This document shows positions 1-9,140 of a stretch of 64,000 nucleotides of DNA, piece by piece (within the stretch, counting starts at the first letter, position 1; each line of letters opens with the position of its first letter). The notes beneath the pieces were generated by a model. The model saw only the letters and a list, made by a program, of their open reading frames with translations, made no database searches and was not told where the DNA came from. This DNA is from Pseudomonadota bacterium (GTDB lineage: Bacteria; Pseudomonadota; Alphaproteobacteria; Rhizobiales; Rhizobiaceae), in contig JAEWLS010000034.1 in NCBI GenBank assembly GCA_023457435.1, positions 57,196-121,195 of the forward strand, given 5' to 3'. The translations under genes and the position numbers were made by a program.

Positions 1-2255
1 GCCTCGCCGAAACCTTCGCCCGGTTCGATACCCATGCCGCGTAAGCCTTCCATCAGAGCCTGCAGCTCCTGCTGCAGCTGCCCCTGACCCTCCTGGAGCT
101 GGCGTAGCGCCTCGGCGAACTCCTCCGGCGACATCTGGCCGCCCTGCCCGCCTGGCTGTTGACCTTGCTGACCCTGCTGACCTTGCCCCTGGCGGCCCTG
201 CTGGCCCTGCCCGCGCTGCTGCGAGCGGTCGCGGCCGCGCTGCTGCTGGCCGCGCTGCATCTGATCCATCTGGAACGTCTCGTTCATCAGCTCCTGCTGG
301 CGGCGCATGAGCTCGCCGAGACGGTCCATCTGCTGGCGCATCTCGCCCTGCTGGCCGTCGCCGGCCTGCTGCTGGCCCTGCCCCATCTGCAGGTTGTTCA
401 TCATGTCCTGCAGCTGCGACAGCATCTGCTGCGCCTGGTCGCGAGCGCCGGACTTCGCCATCTGCTCGATCTGGTCGAGCATGCGGTCGAGGTCGCTCTG
501 CCGCATTTCCTGGCCGTTCTGCTGCTGGTTCTGCTGCTGGGCGAAGTTCGGGTCGCGCATGGCCCGCTCGGCGAACTCGCGCAGATACTCGTTCATCGCC
601 TGACGCAGCTCCTGCATCAACCGCTCGATCTCCTCGTCGCTGGCGCCGTTCTCCAGCGCCTCCTTGAGCGCCTCCTGCGCCTGGCGCATGCGCCGCTCCG
701 CGTCGGACAGCGCGCCGTCCTCGATGGCCAGCGCCATCTCCCAGAGATAGTCGACAACTTCGCGCAGCTGCTCGTCGCCCGCTGCGACGTAGAGCCGGGT
801 GCGCGCGGCGCGGATGCCGAGATAGTGGCTCGGCACCGGAATCGTCTCCTCAGGCCGCATGGTGATCGCGTCCATCAGGTTGAGCACACGCGCGCGCTGG
901 TTGGCGTCGAGCGCCAGCAGCCGGCGCTGCTCGATCAGAGCCTTGGCCAGCGGATTTGAGAAAGGCCGCTGCGGCAGCACCAGCCGGCGTCGCTCGCTGC
1001 GCGCCTCCTGCCCGGCGGCGTCCTTCACCTGCAGCTCGACATCGACCGTGCTGCCCGCCCACGGATGCTCGGTGAGGTCGCGCACGGTGCGGGCGGCAAT
1101 CCCGCCATTGCGGCGCGGCAGCGTCAGCGGCATTTCGGGTGCGGCGTAGAGCGGATGCGCGCCCGGCGCATCGGCCTGCTCCTGCGCGAACCGGGTCTTG
1201 CCCTCGACCGCGCCGTAATCGTCCTCGACCTCGTAGGTGAGCTCCAGCGTGCCGTTGACGGCGCGCTTGGGCTCGCCGGTGAAGCGCACGACGGGCGGAT
1301 TGTCGGGCAGCACCTGGAACGTCCAGCTGCGGAGGCTGTCCTCGCCGGCAAGCAGCGACAGGACGCCGTCGCGCGTCAGCTTCCCGCCGAACTGGCGGCT
1401 GCCGGGCGCGCCTTCCGCCGCCGGCGTAGCGTCGCCGGGGGCTGCCTGCGGCCTGATCTCGGCGGTTCCCGCGGCGTCCATGAAGGCGAGCGTCTCTTCG
1501 CCGCTGCCGCCGGTGATGCGGATCGCGAAGTCGCTGCCTTCAGGCACGCTGAAGAGGTTCAGCGCGGTGTTGGCGTCGGAAGTGAGGAACAGCGGCGCGC
1601 GGCCGGTGTAGGGCGGCGGCGTGACCCAGGCGTCGATGCGCGGCGGCACCGGCGGCTCTCCGGGGCGCGTCCGGAAGACGTCGAGCACCGAGCCGCCATA
1701 GGGTGAGCCGGAGAAGGCGAAGGCGACGACGAGCAGCAGCGCGACGGCCGCGCGAAGGCCCCAAGGGTCGCGCTCCGGCACGCGCGTGCGCGGCAGGTCG
1801 GAGTCGAGCGCGCCGAGCCTTTCGGCCATGCGCCGCTGGTGCTCGCGCCACAGCGCGTCGGCGAAACTGTCGCCGCCGGCGGCGAGCCTGTCGCCCTGCG
1901 TGGTGATCGGCGCGTGCACGAGCGCATTGGTGCGCTCGATGCGCCGGTCGATCTCCGCGGCCGTCGGGCGCCGGTATGCGCGAAGCGGCCACAGCGCTGC
2001 CAGCAAGGCGAGCGCGAAGACGCCGCCGACGGCATATCTCGGCGTATCCGGCACCAGCCGAAGTAGGCCGAACCAGGATGCGATCAGGAAGAGGGCGAAG
2101 ACGATGACGGCCGGTAGCAGCAGCGGCCACAGCCGCTCGACGACCACCGCGGCACGCGTCGCCGCGCGGGTGCGCATCAGGCGCGGCAACGTGACTGTGG
2201 CCGGTTCCAGCCTGCCTGGATCAACCTTCTTCGTCGCGGCAGGCTTTCCGGCCAT
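1..2255 (-). CDS. DUF4175 / TIGR02302 family membrane protein, C-terminus cut by window edge
   Basis: The reading frame starts at ATG 2255 (MAGKPAATKK) and stays open to the window edge, giving about 751 codons; the family is usually around 850 residues, so only the C-terminal end is missing. Two hydrophobic segments lie near the N-terminus, the first at about residues 40–60 (LLLPAVIVFALFLIASW). The middle is likely periplasmic. The part encoded below position 600 is extremely rich in Gln, Gly and Met/Arg (runs such as QGQQGQQGQ, RGQQQRGRDR), which is typical of this alphaproteobacterial family. No enzymatic function is known. It lies downstream of lysA on the same strand, 140 bases away. Confidence 0.8.
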   Translation of the reverse strand, partial: MAGKPAATKKVDPGRLEPATVTLPRLMRTRAATRAAVVVERLWPLLLPAVIVFALFLIASWFGLLRLVPDTPRYAVGGVFALALLAALWPLRAYRRPTAAEIDRRIERTNALVHAPITTQGDRLAAGGDSFADALWREHQRRMAERLGALDSDLPRTRVPERDPWGLRAAVALLLVVAFAFSGSPYGGSVLDVFRTRPGEPPVPPRIDAWVTPPPYTGRAPLFLTSDANTALNLFSVPEGSDFAIRITGGSGEETLAFMDAAGTAEIRPQAAPGDATPAAEGAPGSRQFGGKLTRDGVLSLLAGEDSLRSWTFQVLPDNPPVVRFTGEPKRAVNGTLELTYEVEDDYGAVEGKTRFAQEQADAPGAHPLYAAPEMPLTLPRRNGGIAARTVRDLTEHPWAGSTVDVELQVKDAAGQEARSERRRLVLPQRPFSNPLAKALIEQRRLLALDANQRARVLNLMDAITMRPEETIPVPSHYLGIRAARTRLYVAAGDEQLREVVDYLWEMALAIEDGALSDAERRMRQAQEALKEALENGASDEEIERLMQELRQAMNEYLREFAERAMRDPNFAQQQNQQQNGQEMRQSDLDRMLDQIEQMAKSGARDQAQQMLSQLQDMMNNLQMGQGQQQAGDGQQGEMRQQMDRLGELMRRQQELMNETFQMDQMQRGQQQRGRDRSQQRGQGQQGRQGQGQQGQQGQQPGGQGGQMSPEEFAEALRQLQEGQGQLQQELQALMEGLRGMGIEPGEGFGE

Positions 2256-2395
2256 GGACCTTCCGATTCGGTTCGCGGCGTGCGCGTCCGCCGCGCCGCT
2301 CCTCACCCCGAAACTAGCAGCAAACACGGCGAAGGCGAGGCGCGAACGAAAACGTGAACGATGTATGCGGCTTGCGACGATACCGCTGCGGAACG

Positions 2396-3661
2396 TCAGA
2401 ACCAGTCCGGCACGGAGTCGAGCCCGATCAGCTCGTCATAGGTCGGGCGACGGCGAACGACGTGGTAGCGGTCGCCATTGACCAGCACCTCCGGCACCAG
2501 CAGCCGGGTGTTGTAGGTCCCCGCCTGCACCGCGCCGTAGGCGCCGGCGGTGGCGACGTAGATCAGGTCGCCGGCGGCGAGCCGCGGCAGATCGCGGTCG
2601 TGGCCGAGGAAGTCGCCGGTCTCGCAAACTGGCCCGACTATGTCGACCTTGAGACGCGGCGCGTCCGGCGCCGGCATGCGCACCGGCCGGATCGTGTGGA
2701 AGGCGTCGTACAGCGTCGGGCGGACAAGGTCGTTCATCGCCGCATCGACGATCAGGAAGTTCTTGGCGTCGCCTTCCTTCACGTAGACGACCTCGGTGAC
2801 CAGGATGCCGGCATTGCCGGCGATCAGCCGGCCCGGCTCGAAGATCATCTTCACGCCGAGATCGGCGACCCGTTTCCGCACCACCGCGGCGTAGGCGTCC
2901 GGAAGCGGCGGCGGCTGGTTGTCGTCGCGGTACGGAATGCCGAGACCGCCGCCGAGATCGACATGGTCGATGTCGTGCCCGTCGGCGCGCAGCGAGCCGA
3001 CGAGTTCTGTCAGCAGCGCGAAGGCGTCGTCGAACGGCTGCAGCTCGGTGATCTGGCTGCCGATGTGCATGTCGATTCCGGTGACCTTGAGGCCCGGCAG
3101 CTCCGCCGCGCGGCCATAGGCAGCCCTGGCGCGCTGCCACGCGATGCCGAACTTGTTTTCGGCCTTGCCGGTCGAGATCTTCTTGTGGGTGCGGGCGTCG
3201 ACGTCCGGGTTGATGCGGAGCGACACGCGCGCCTCGCGCCCGGCAGCGACAGCGCGCTGCGACAGCAGCTCCAGTTCCGGCTCGGACTCGACGTTGAAGC
3301 ACAGGATGTCGGCAGCGAGCGCGAAGTCCATTTCCCGCGCGATCTTGCCGACACCGGAGAACATGATCTTCGAAGCTGGTATGCCGGCCGCGAGGGCGCG
3401 CCTAAGCTCGCCCTCGGAGACGACGTCGGCGCCTGCGCCGAGCGCGGCCAGCGTCTTCAGCACGGCCTGGTTGGAGTTCGCCTTCATGGCGTAGCACACC
3501 AGCGTGTCCAGGCCGGCGAACGCCTCCGTGAACACCCGGTAGTGCCGCGTCAGCGTGGCGGTCGAGTAGACATAGAACGGCGTGCCCACTTCGGCCGCGA
3601 TCTGCGGCACCGGTACGTCCTCGGCGTGGAGCACGCCGTCGCGGTAGTCGAAATGGTTCAC
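2396..3661 (-). CDS. lysA: Diaminopimelate decarboxylase LysA
   Basis: Catalyses the last step of lysine synthesis, meso-diaminopimelate to L-lysine plus CO2, in the cytoplasm with pyridoxal phosphate. The 421-residue length is normal. The PLP lysine is K60 in CYAMKANSN, inside the alanine-racemase-like TIM barrel; the barrel also carries HIGSQI (substrate pocket) and the glycine-rich phosphate loop DLGGGLGIPY. The C-terminal beta domain has VCETGDFLG, with the cysteine that the partner subunit contributes to the active site, and the later tyrosine of TAGAYGAVQ. It is the last gene of the argH–lipoprotein–lysA unit, 37 bases after the lipoprotein gene. Confidence 0.97.
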   Translation of the reverse strand: MNHFDYRDGVLHAEDVPVPQIAAEVGTPFYVYSTATLTRHYRVFTEAFAGLDTLVCYAMKANSNQAVLKTLAALGAGADVVSEGELRRALAAGIPASKIMFSGVGKIAREMDFALAADILCFNVESEPELELLSQRAVAAGREARVSLRINPDVDARTHKKISTGKAENKFGIAWQRARAAYGRAAELPGLKVTGIDMHIGSQITELQPFDDAFALLTELVGSLRADGHDIDHVDLGGGLGIPYRDDNQPPPLPDAYAAVVRKRVADLGVKMIFEPGRLIAGNAGILVTEVVYVKEGDAKNFLIVDAAMNDLVRPTLYDAFHTIRPVRMPAPDAPRLKVDIVGPVCETGDFLGHDRDLPRLAAGDLIYVATAGAYGAVQAGTYNTRLLVPEVLVNGDRYHVVRRRPTYDELIGLDSVPDWF

Positions 3662-3698
3662 GCGTGTGCTCCGGCAGACTTCGCCAATCGAAACGTTC

Positions 3699-3911
3699 TC
3701 AGATCAGGCCGTCGAGGATGAACTTCCGGTCGGCGACCGGCGGCTTCGGCTCGGGCGGCAAGGGCCTGCCGTCCTCTTCGGCCTGTTTGCGCGCCTCGAC
3801 GCCGGCCTGGTACGGCGTGTCGAGTTCGGCGCGGCGTCCGCACGCGGCGAGCGCCGGGCCAAGTGCGGCCAGGAGGGCGACGATCGCAAGTCTTTTCAGC
3901 ACGGCCGACAT
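3699..3911 (-). CDS. Small lipoprotein (LptM/YifL-like)
   Basis: A 70-residue protein with a lipoprotein signal peptide (VLKRLAIVALLAALGPA) and a clear lipobox LAAC followed by GRR. The mature part is short, charged and proline-rich (LPPEPKPPV) with no domain of its own. This matches the tiny LptM/YifL lipoproteins that sit next to lysine-biosynthesis genes in many proteobacteria. In enterobacteria LptM binds the LptD/E outer-membrane LPS translocon; whether that role carries over here is inference. It lies 9 bases after argH and 37 bases before lysA, so the three are probably co-transcribed. Confidence 0.75.
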   Translation of the reverse strand: MSAVLKRLAIVALLAALGPALAACGRRAELDTPYQAGVEARKQAEEDGRPLPPEPKPPVADRKFILDGLI

Positions 3912-3920
3912 AGCGCCAGC

Positions 3921-5342
3921 CTAGACGCTTTTGCCGCTACGCGCATCCCGCGCCAGACGCTTCTTCCAGTAGCGCACCTGGCGGCGCACCTCGGCCGGCG
4001 CCGTGCCGCCGAAGGATTTGCGGCTGCGCACCGAGGCATCGACCGACAGGACGTCGTAGACACCTTCCGTGATCGCCGGATTGATTTCCTTCAGCTCGTC
4101 GAGCGACAGCTTCGACAGCGTCGTCTTCTTCTGCTCGGCGAGCGCCACGGCGCGGCCGGTGACGTGATGCGCCTCGCGGAACGGCAATCCGGCCTCGCGG
4201 ACGAGCCAGTCGGCGAGGTCGGTGGCGGTGGAATGGCCGGCCCCCGCTGCCTTCTTCATCGCGGCAGTGTTCACCGTCAGGTCGCCGACCATGCCGGTCA
4301 TCGCCGCGAGCATCAGTTCGAGCGTCTCTGCCGTGTCGAACACCGCTTCCTTGTCCTCCTGCATGTCTTTGGAATAGGCGAGCGGCAGCCCCTTCATGAC
4401 GGTCAGCAGGCCGATCAGGTGGCCGTTGACCCGCCCGGTCTTGGCACGGACCAGTTCGGCCGCGTCGGGGTTCTTCTTCTGCGGCATGATCGACGAGCCG
4501 GTCGAGAACGAATCCGACAGCCGCACGAAGCCGAACTGCGGCGTCGACCAGATGACGATTTCCTCCGCCATGCGCGACAGGTGCGTGGCGCAGATCGCGG
4601 CGGTCGACAGGAACTCGAGCGCGAAATCGCGGTCGGATACGCTGTCGATCGAATTGCGGGTCGGTTCGCGGAACCCGAGTGCCGCGGCGGTGGCATGCCG
4701 GTCGACCGGATAGCCGGTGCCGGCGAGCGCCGCCGCGCCGAGCGGCGATTCGTCGAGCCGCTCGATGGCGTCGCGCACCCGGCTGAGATCGCGCGCGAAC
4801 ATCTCGACATAGGCCATGCAGTGGTGGCCGAAGGTGACCGGCTGGGCAGCCTGCAGATGCGTGAAGCCAGGCATAACGGTCGCGGCATGCTCCTTGGCAC
4901 GGGCGAGCAGCGCCTCGATCAGCCGCGTCAGCGCGCCAGCCGTGCGGCCGAGCTCCTCCTTGACCCACAGGCGGAAGTCGACCGCCACCTGGTCGTTGCG
5001 CGAGCGCGCCGTGTGCAGCCTGCCCGCGGCCGGGCCGATCAGGTCCGAGAGCCGCGACTCGACGTTCATGTGGATGTCTTCGAGCCGCGTGGAGAAGTTG
5101 AACGTCCCGCCCTCGATCTCTGACAGGATCGTGTTGAGCCCGCGGGCTATCTCCTCCTGGTCCTTAACCGAAATGATGCCTTTTTCGGCGAGCATAGAGG
5201 CGTGGGCGAGGGAGCCGGCAATGTCCTGCCGGTAGAGCTTGCGGTCGAATCCGATGGAGGCGTTGATCGCCTCCATGATCGCCGCGGGACCCGTGGCGAA
5301 ACGTCCGCCCCACATCTGGTTGCTGGTCTTCTCGTCGCTCAT
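3921..5342 (-). CDS. argH: Argininosuccinate lyase ArgH
   Basis: Final enzyme of arginine synthesis: argininosuccinate to arginine plus fumarate. The start at ATG 5342 (MSDEKTSNQMWGGRF) gives 473 residues, the family norm; the frame happens to stay open further upstream, but that extension runs through the divergent tlpA gene and is not real. Diagnostic sequences are the N-terminal MWGGRF, HMNVES, the fumarase/lyase superfamily signature GSSIMPQKKNPD with its catalytic serine, and TARSRNDQVA. It is divergent from tlpA with only 33 bases between start codons and heads the argH–lipoprotein–lysA unit. Confidence 0.97.
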   Translation of the reverse strand: MSDEKTSNQMWGGRFATGPAAIMEAINASIGFDRKLYRQDIAGSLAHASMLAEKGIISVKDQEEIARGLNTILSEIEGGTFNFSTRLEDIHMNVESRLSDLIGPAAGRLHTARSRNDQVAVDFRLWVKEELGRTAGALTRLIEALLARAKEHAATVMPGFTHLQAAQPVTFGHHCMAYVEMFARDLSRVRDAIERLDESPLGAAALAGTGYPVDRHATAAALGFREPTRNSIDSVSDRDFALEFLSTAAICATHLSRMAEEIVIWSTPQFGFVRLSDSFSTGSSIMPQKKNPDAAELVRAKTGRVNGHLIGLLTVMKGLPLAYSKDMQEDKEAVFDTAETLELMLAAMTGMVGDLTVNTAAMKKAAGAGHSTATDLADWLVREAGLPFREAHHVTGRAVALAEQKKTTLSKLSLDELKEINPAITEGVYDVLSVDASVRSRKSFGGTAPAEVRRQVRYWKKRLARDARSGKSV

Positions 5343-5375
5343 GGCTATATCGGGCGCTGGCTTGAAGGAACGGGA

Positions 5376-6188
5376 ATGAAACTGCCAAGACTTTCGGCGA
5401 AGCTGATCGTCGCGCTTGCCGCCGTTGCGGGCATCGCGGCCGGCGGCGTTGCCGTATACGTGACCTATGGCGGTTCTGACAATCCGACGCCGGAGACAAC
5501 GGCGTCGATTGCCGACGCGGCGTGCTTGGCGAAGACCCAGACCGCGAGCGCTTCCGGCGGTGGCGAGCACGGCAGCGCCACCGACGCGCCGGCGCCGAAG
5601 CCGCGCACATTGATGACGCTGGTGAGCGAAGCCGCCAAAGGCGAGGTCGCCGGCATGCTGCCGCCGGCCAGGCCGCAATCCGTGGCAGGACTGGCCTTCA
5701 AGGACGCCTCGGGCAAGCCGACCGAGATCGGCGCATTTGCCGGCAAGGTGCTGCTGGTCAATCTGTGGGCGACGTGGTGCGCGCCGTGCCGCGCCGAGAT
5801 GCCGGCGCTGGACGCCCTCCAGAAGGACAAGGGCGGAGCCGATTTCGAGGTCGTGGCGGTCAACGTCGAGAACGGCGATGACGCGAAACCGAGAAAGTTC
5901 CTGGCCGACACCGGCGTGCACAATCTCGCGCTCTACCGCGACGACACGCTCGGCATGTTCAACGAGATGAAGAAGCGCTCGCTCGCCTTCGGCCTGCCGG
6001 TGACCATGCTGGTCGATCGCGACGGCTGCCTGCTTGCCCACATGAACGGGCCGGCCGAATGGGCAAGCGCGGACGCCAAGCATCTGGTCGAGGTGGCGCT
6101 CGCCGGGCTGACCGCGCCCGAGGAACACCCTGTCGAGGGCAGCGAGGCCGAGGCTTCGCATGGCGAGGCCAAGAAGGCCGAACATTAG
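5376..6188 (+). CDS. tlpA: TlpA-like membrane-anchored thiol:disulfide interchange protein
   Basis: A 270-residue thioredoxin-fold protein held in the inner membrane by one N-terminal helix (about residues 8–30), facing the periplasm. A linker rich in Ala, Ser and Pro follows, then a TlpA/ResA-type domain with the redox motif WATWCAPC (C135, C138) and the conserved cis-proline loop around GLPVTMLVD. TlpA reduces periplasmic cysteines, notably for cytochrome oxidase assembly in Bradyrhizobium. The start at ATG 5376 follows AAGGAA. The C-terminus is acidic, with repeated SEAEASHGEAKKAE. It is divergent from argH, an arrangement I recall from other rhizobia. Confidence 0.9.
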   Translation: MKLPRLSAKLIVALAAVAGIAAGGVAVYVTYGGSDNPTPETTASIADAACLAKTQTASASGGGEHGSATDAPAPKPRTLMTLVSEAAKGEVAGMLPPARPQSVAGLAFKDASGKPTEIGAFAGKVLLVNLWATWCAPCRAEMPALDALQKDKGGADFEVVAVNVENGDDAKPRKFLADTGVHNLALYRDDTLGMFNEMKKRSLAFGLPVTMLVDRDGCLLAHMNGPAEWASADAKHLVEVALAGLTAPEEHPVEGSEAEASHGEAKKAEH

Positions 6189-6256
6189 CCGCAGACGCGC
6201 CTAACTGCCGACAACTCGTCGAGCCAGCATGACGCTGGGTCAACGGGGTTTTTCGG

Positions 6257-7786
6257 ATGCGCATCATAGCGGCACTGCTGGCGCTCGCTCTCGCCGCGCC
6301 GGCCATCGCGCACGAGCGCGAGATGATCGAGGCGATCGGCAGGGGCGACCTTGAGGCGATGCGCGCCGAACTCGCCGGCGGCGTCAATCCGAACGGCCTC
6401 GACGATCCGACGCCGATGGCGACCTGGCTGCCGGTCTACTACGCCGCAGAGGCCGGCCGGGCCGACATGCTGGCGACGCTGGTTGAACACGGCGCCGACA
6501 TCGACCGCCGTGACCGCAACGGCGACCGCCCGATGGACTGGGCCGCACGCTACGGCAAGACGGACATCGTCCGCCTCCTGCTCGGCGCGGGCGCCGACCC
6601 GGCGCAGGCGGGCAACCGGGGCACGCCGCTGGTCCAGGCGCTGGAGGGTGGCCATTACGCGACCGCCGGACTGCTTCTCGACACGATGAAGGCGCAAGCC
6701 GGCGTCGGACAGGCGGAGCTGGACGCGGCCCTCTACGTCGCCGCCAAGGGCAGGGATGTAGATCTCGCCCGCAGGCTGATCGCCGAAGGCGCCGATCCCG
6801 ACGGCCATGCCGGCTATTTCGGTGAGAGCGCCCTGCACGGCGCCGCCCTGCGCTCCAGCACCGAGATGATAGAGCTGCTCGTCGCTGCCGGGGCCGATCT
6901 TGAAGCGAGGATGCGCGACGGCGAGACGCCGTTGTTCATCGCCGCGAAGTATGGTCAGGCCGCAACCCTGCGCGCCCTGCTCGAAGCTGGCGCAGAGCCT
7001 GATGCGCGCGACGGTCGCTCGTTGACGCCGCTGGCGGCGGCCGTCGCCTACCGGCATGAACCGGACTGGAGAATTGGCTTCGACGACGGAACGCGTACCA
7101 ATGCCGAGTTGGCCAGTTCGACAAATGTACGCGCCTACCGCGACTATCATGCCGTCGCCTCGCTTCTGGCCGAACGGACGTCGGATCTCGATGGCGCCTT
7201 GGCGGCAGCCGTCTGGGGCGGCTACGGCGATGCAGCGCGACGGCTGGTCGAACGCGGCGCGCACGCCGGGACGGCGCGCGACGTGGAGGGACGGTGGGTG
7301 CTGGGCGGGGCGGCATGGCACCCTGGACTGGAGATGTTCGATCTGCTGCTGGCAAACGGCGCGAGCATCGAGCGCCAGAGCGTGGAGGCGCTGCGCTACG
7401 CCGCCATCATGGGCCGAGCCGATATCGCGCTGCGCCTGCTCGACGCGGGCGTGGACCCGAACGGCGCCGACAGTCTCGGCAACACGCCGCTGCTCCATGC
7501 GGCGGCGGAGGGACGCGTCGGGGCGGCAACGCTGCTCGCCGGGCGCAGTGCGGAAGTTGAACCGACGGCCATAGCAGAGGCCATGTCAGCGCGCATCGAC
7601 GCCCTTGTCTGCCTGGCGCGTCGACGCGAGATGTCGCGCGCATGGAAGCCTACGGAGGCCATACGCGCCTATGTGGCAGACCTTGCCAGCCGGCACGACG
7701 CGGTGATCGCCGCGTTGGATATCGAGGTGCCGGGCGGCGCGGCGATGCTTGCTTCGGCCGAGGCGAATTGCGACGGCTACAACTGA
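6257..7786 (+). CDS. Exported ankyrin-repeat protein
   Basis: 509 residues with a Sec signal peptide (MRIIAALLALALAAPAIA, cleavage likely before HERE), followed by about ten ankyrin-type repeats. Recognisable units include LPVYYAAEAGRADML, RPMDWAARYGKTDIV, SALHGAALRSSTEMI, TPLFIAAKYGQAATL and TPLLHAAAEGRVGAA. The repeats fill nearly the whole mature protein, and no enzymatic domain is visible, so it is probably a periplasmic protein-binding scaffold. In other bacteria, periplasmic ankyrin proteins can accompany catalase or act against oxidative stress, but nothing here points to a specific partner. It stands alone, 68 bases after tlpA. Confidence 0.8.
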   Translation: MRIIAALLALALAAPAIAHEREMIEAIGRGDLEAMRAELAGGVNPNGLDDPTPMATWLPVYYAAEAGRADMLATLVEHGADIDRRDRNGDRPMDWAARYGKTDIVRLLLGAGADPAQAGNRGTPLVQALEGGHYATAGLLLDTMKAQAGVGQAELDAALYVAAKGRDVDLARRLIAEGADPDGHAGYFGESALHGAALRSSTEMIELLVAAGADLEARMRDGETPLFIAAKYGQAATLRALLEAGAEPDARDGRSLTPLAAAVAYRHEPDWRIGFDDGTRTNAELASSTNVRAYRDYHAVASLLAERTSDLDGALAAAVWGGYGDAARRLVERGAHAGTARDVEGRWVLGGAAWHPGLEMFDLLLANGASIERQSVEALRYAAIMGRADIALRLLDAGVDPNGADSLGNTPLLHAAAEGRVGAATLLAGRSAEVEPTAIAEAMSARIDALVCLARRREMSRAWKPTEAIRAYVADLASRHDAVIAALDIEVPGGAAMLASAEANCDGYN

Positions 7787-7823
7787 CGGCGGAACTCCAG
7801 GGCACCACGGCTGTTCATTGCCG

Positions 7824-8117
7824 ATGCATCTGGTCGAGATTTTTCTTCCGGTCGAACGCGACGGCGACCGCTCCGTGATCGAGCGCACCCTCGCCGAACT
7901 CACCGAGCGCTTCGGCGGAGCGACCGCATTCAGCCGTTCGCCGGCAGAAGGCCTGTGGAAGGATGGCGGCGAGGTCGAACGCGACCGGATCGTCATCGTC
8001 GAGGTGATGGTGAGCGATCTGGATCACGCCTGGTGGCGCTCCTACCGGGAACGGCTGGAGGCCGAGCTCCGGCAGGACGTAATCCTGATCCGGGCGACCG
8101 TCTGCGACAGATTCTAG
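7824..8117 (+). CDS. Conserved hypothetical small protein
   Basis: 97 residues from ATG 7824 (MHLVEIFLPVERDG). The frame is open further upstream, but that part overlaps the ankyrin gene. The protein is acidic, soluble and mixed alpha/beta, with a strand–helix–strand pattern (LVEIFLPV … IERTLAELTERFGGATAF … RIVIVEVMVSDL) that resembles small ferredoxin-like folds. I do not recognise the family. Its TAG stop shares a CTAG palindrome with the stop of the convergent hydroxyacyl-CoA dehydrogenase gene. Confidence 0.65.
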   Translation: MHLVEIFLPVERDGDRSVIERTLAELTERFGGATAFSRSPAEGLWKDGGEVERDRIVIVEVMVSDLDHAWWRSYRERLEAELRQDVILIRATVCDRF

Positions 8118-8995
8118 CGCGTCGGCACCGGCGTTTCGCCGCGATAGTCGTAGAAGCCTCGGCCGGTCTTGCGTCCGAGCCAGCCTGCCTCGACATACTT
8201 CACCAGCAGCGGACACGGCCGATACTTCGAGTCCGAAAGCCCGTCATGCAGCACCTGCATGATCGACAGGCAGGTGTCGAGGCCGATGAAGTCAGCGAGC
8301 TGCAGCGGCCCCATGGGGTGGTTCGCGCCGAGCCTCATCGCGTTGTCGATGGCCTCGACCGTGCCGACGCCCTCGTAGAGCGTGTAGATCGCCTCGTTGA
8401 TCATCGGAATCAGGATGCGGTTGACGATGAAGGCCGGGAAATCCTCCGACACGGTGATCGTCTTGCCGAGCTGCGTGACGAAGCCGCGTGCCGCCTCGAA
8501 CGTGCCGTCGTCGGTGGCGATGCCGCGCACCAGCTCGACGAGCTTCATCAGCGGCACCGGATTCATGAAGTGAATGCCCATGAACCGCTCGGGCCGGTCG
8601 GTCTGCGCGCCGAGGCGCGTGATCGAGATCGACGACGTGTTCGTGGCGAGAATGGCCTCGGGCTTGAGCACCGGGCAGACCTGCGCGAAGATCTTGCGCT
8701 TGACGGTCTCGTCCTCGGTCGCGGCCTCGATCACGAGGTCGCACGTCGACAACGCCTCGTAGGTTTCCGCGGGACGGATGCGTTTCAGGGCCGTCTGGCG
8801 ATCAGCTTCGCTGAGCTTGCCGGATCCGACCTGGCGCGCCAAATTGCCGCTGATCGTGGCGATGCCCTTCTCGATGCGGTCCATCGACAGGTCGTTGATG
8901 AACACATCGAAGCCCGCCACGGCAGCGACGTGCGCAATCCCGCCTCCCATCTGGCCCGAGCCGATGATGCCGACGGTCGCGATCTTGCCCGACAT
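8114..8995 (-). CDS. hbdA: 3-hydroxybutyryl-CoA dehydrogenase
   Basis: NAD(P)-dependent oxidation or reduction at the 3-hydroxyacyl-CoA/acetoacetyl-CoA step, used in butyrate, PHB and short-chain fatty-acid metabolism. The start at ATG 8995 (MSGKIATVGIIG) gives 293 residues, the usual size. The Rossmann motif is GSGQMGGGIA; the catalytic region has the conserved ATNTSSISIT and the active-site histidine of GIHFMNPVPLMKLVEL. The C-terminal dimerisation domain ends in GRGFYDY. It follows etfB–etfA, fitting a beta-oxidation-like role with electron transfer flavoprotein, but a terminator-like hairpin at 9074–9114 partly separates them. Confidence 0.95.
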   Translation of the reverse strand: MSGKIATVGIIGSGQMGGGIAHVAAVAGFDVFINDLSMDRIEKGIATISGNLARQVGSGKLSEADRQTALKRIRPAETYEALSTCDLVIEAATEDETVKRKIFAQVCPVLKPEAILATNTSSISITRLGAQTDRPERFMGIHFMNPVPLMKLVELVRGIATDDGTFEAARGFVTQLGKTITVSEDFPAFIVNRILIPMINEAIYTLYEGVGTVEAIDNAMRLGANHPMGPLQLADFIGLDTCLSIMQVLHDGLSDSKYRPCPLLVKYVEAGWLGRKTGRGFYDYRGETPVPTR

Positions 8996-9073
8996 GCTGT
9001 CTTTTCCCGCCGCGGAGCTCTGAGCCCGCTTTCTTGTTGCAGCGCAAACTAATGCGTCCAGCCGCATGCGCAA

Positions 9074-9114
9074 GCGAAAAGGGCGGCCCGACCGTGTCGG
9101 AGCCGCCCTTTCGC
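9074..9114 (-). terminator. Intrinsic terminator after etfA
   Basis: On the minus strand GCGAAAGGGCGGC pairs with GCCGCCCTTTTCGC (one bulged base) around an inner CCGA/TCGG stem. A short T run forms part of the 3' arm. It sits 27 bases after the etfA stop and upstream of the hydroxybutyryl-CoA dehydrogenase gene, so it probably attenuates read-through from etfBA. Confidence 0.6.
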
Positions 9115-9140
9115 GATGCCGTGGCCGGTAGTCTGTTCGC

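Noticed and set aside
159..959. Leucine/histidine-rich plus-strand ORF
   Set aside because: It is the antisense of the Gln/Gly-rich tail of the DUF4175 gene.
2354..3721. Plus-strand ORF of 455 codons opposite lysA
   Set aside because: Antisense shadow of lysA, His/Arg/Val-rich without any domain.
5343..6185. N-terminal extension of argH
   Set aside because: It is antisense to tlpA and lacks family similarity; argH is complete from 5342.
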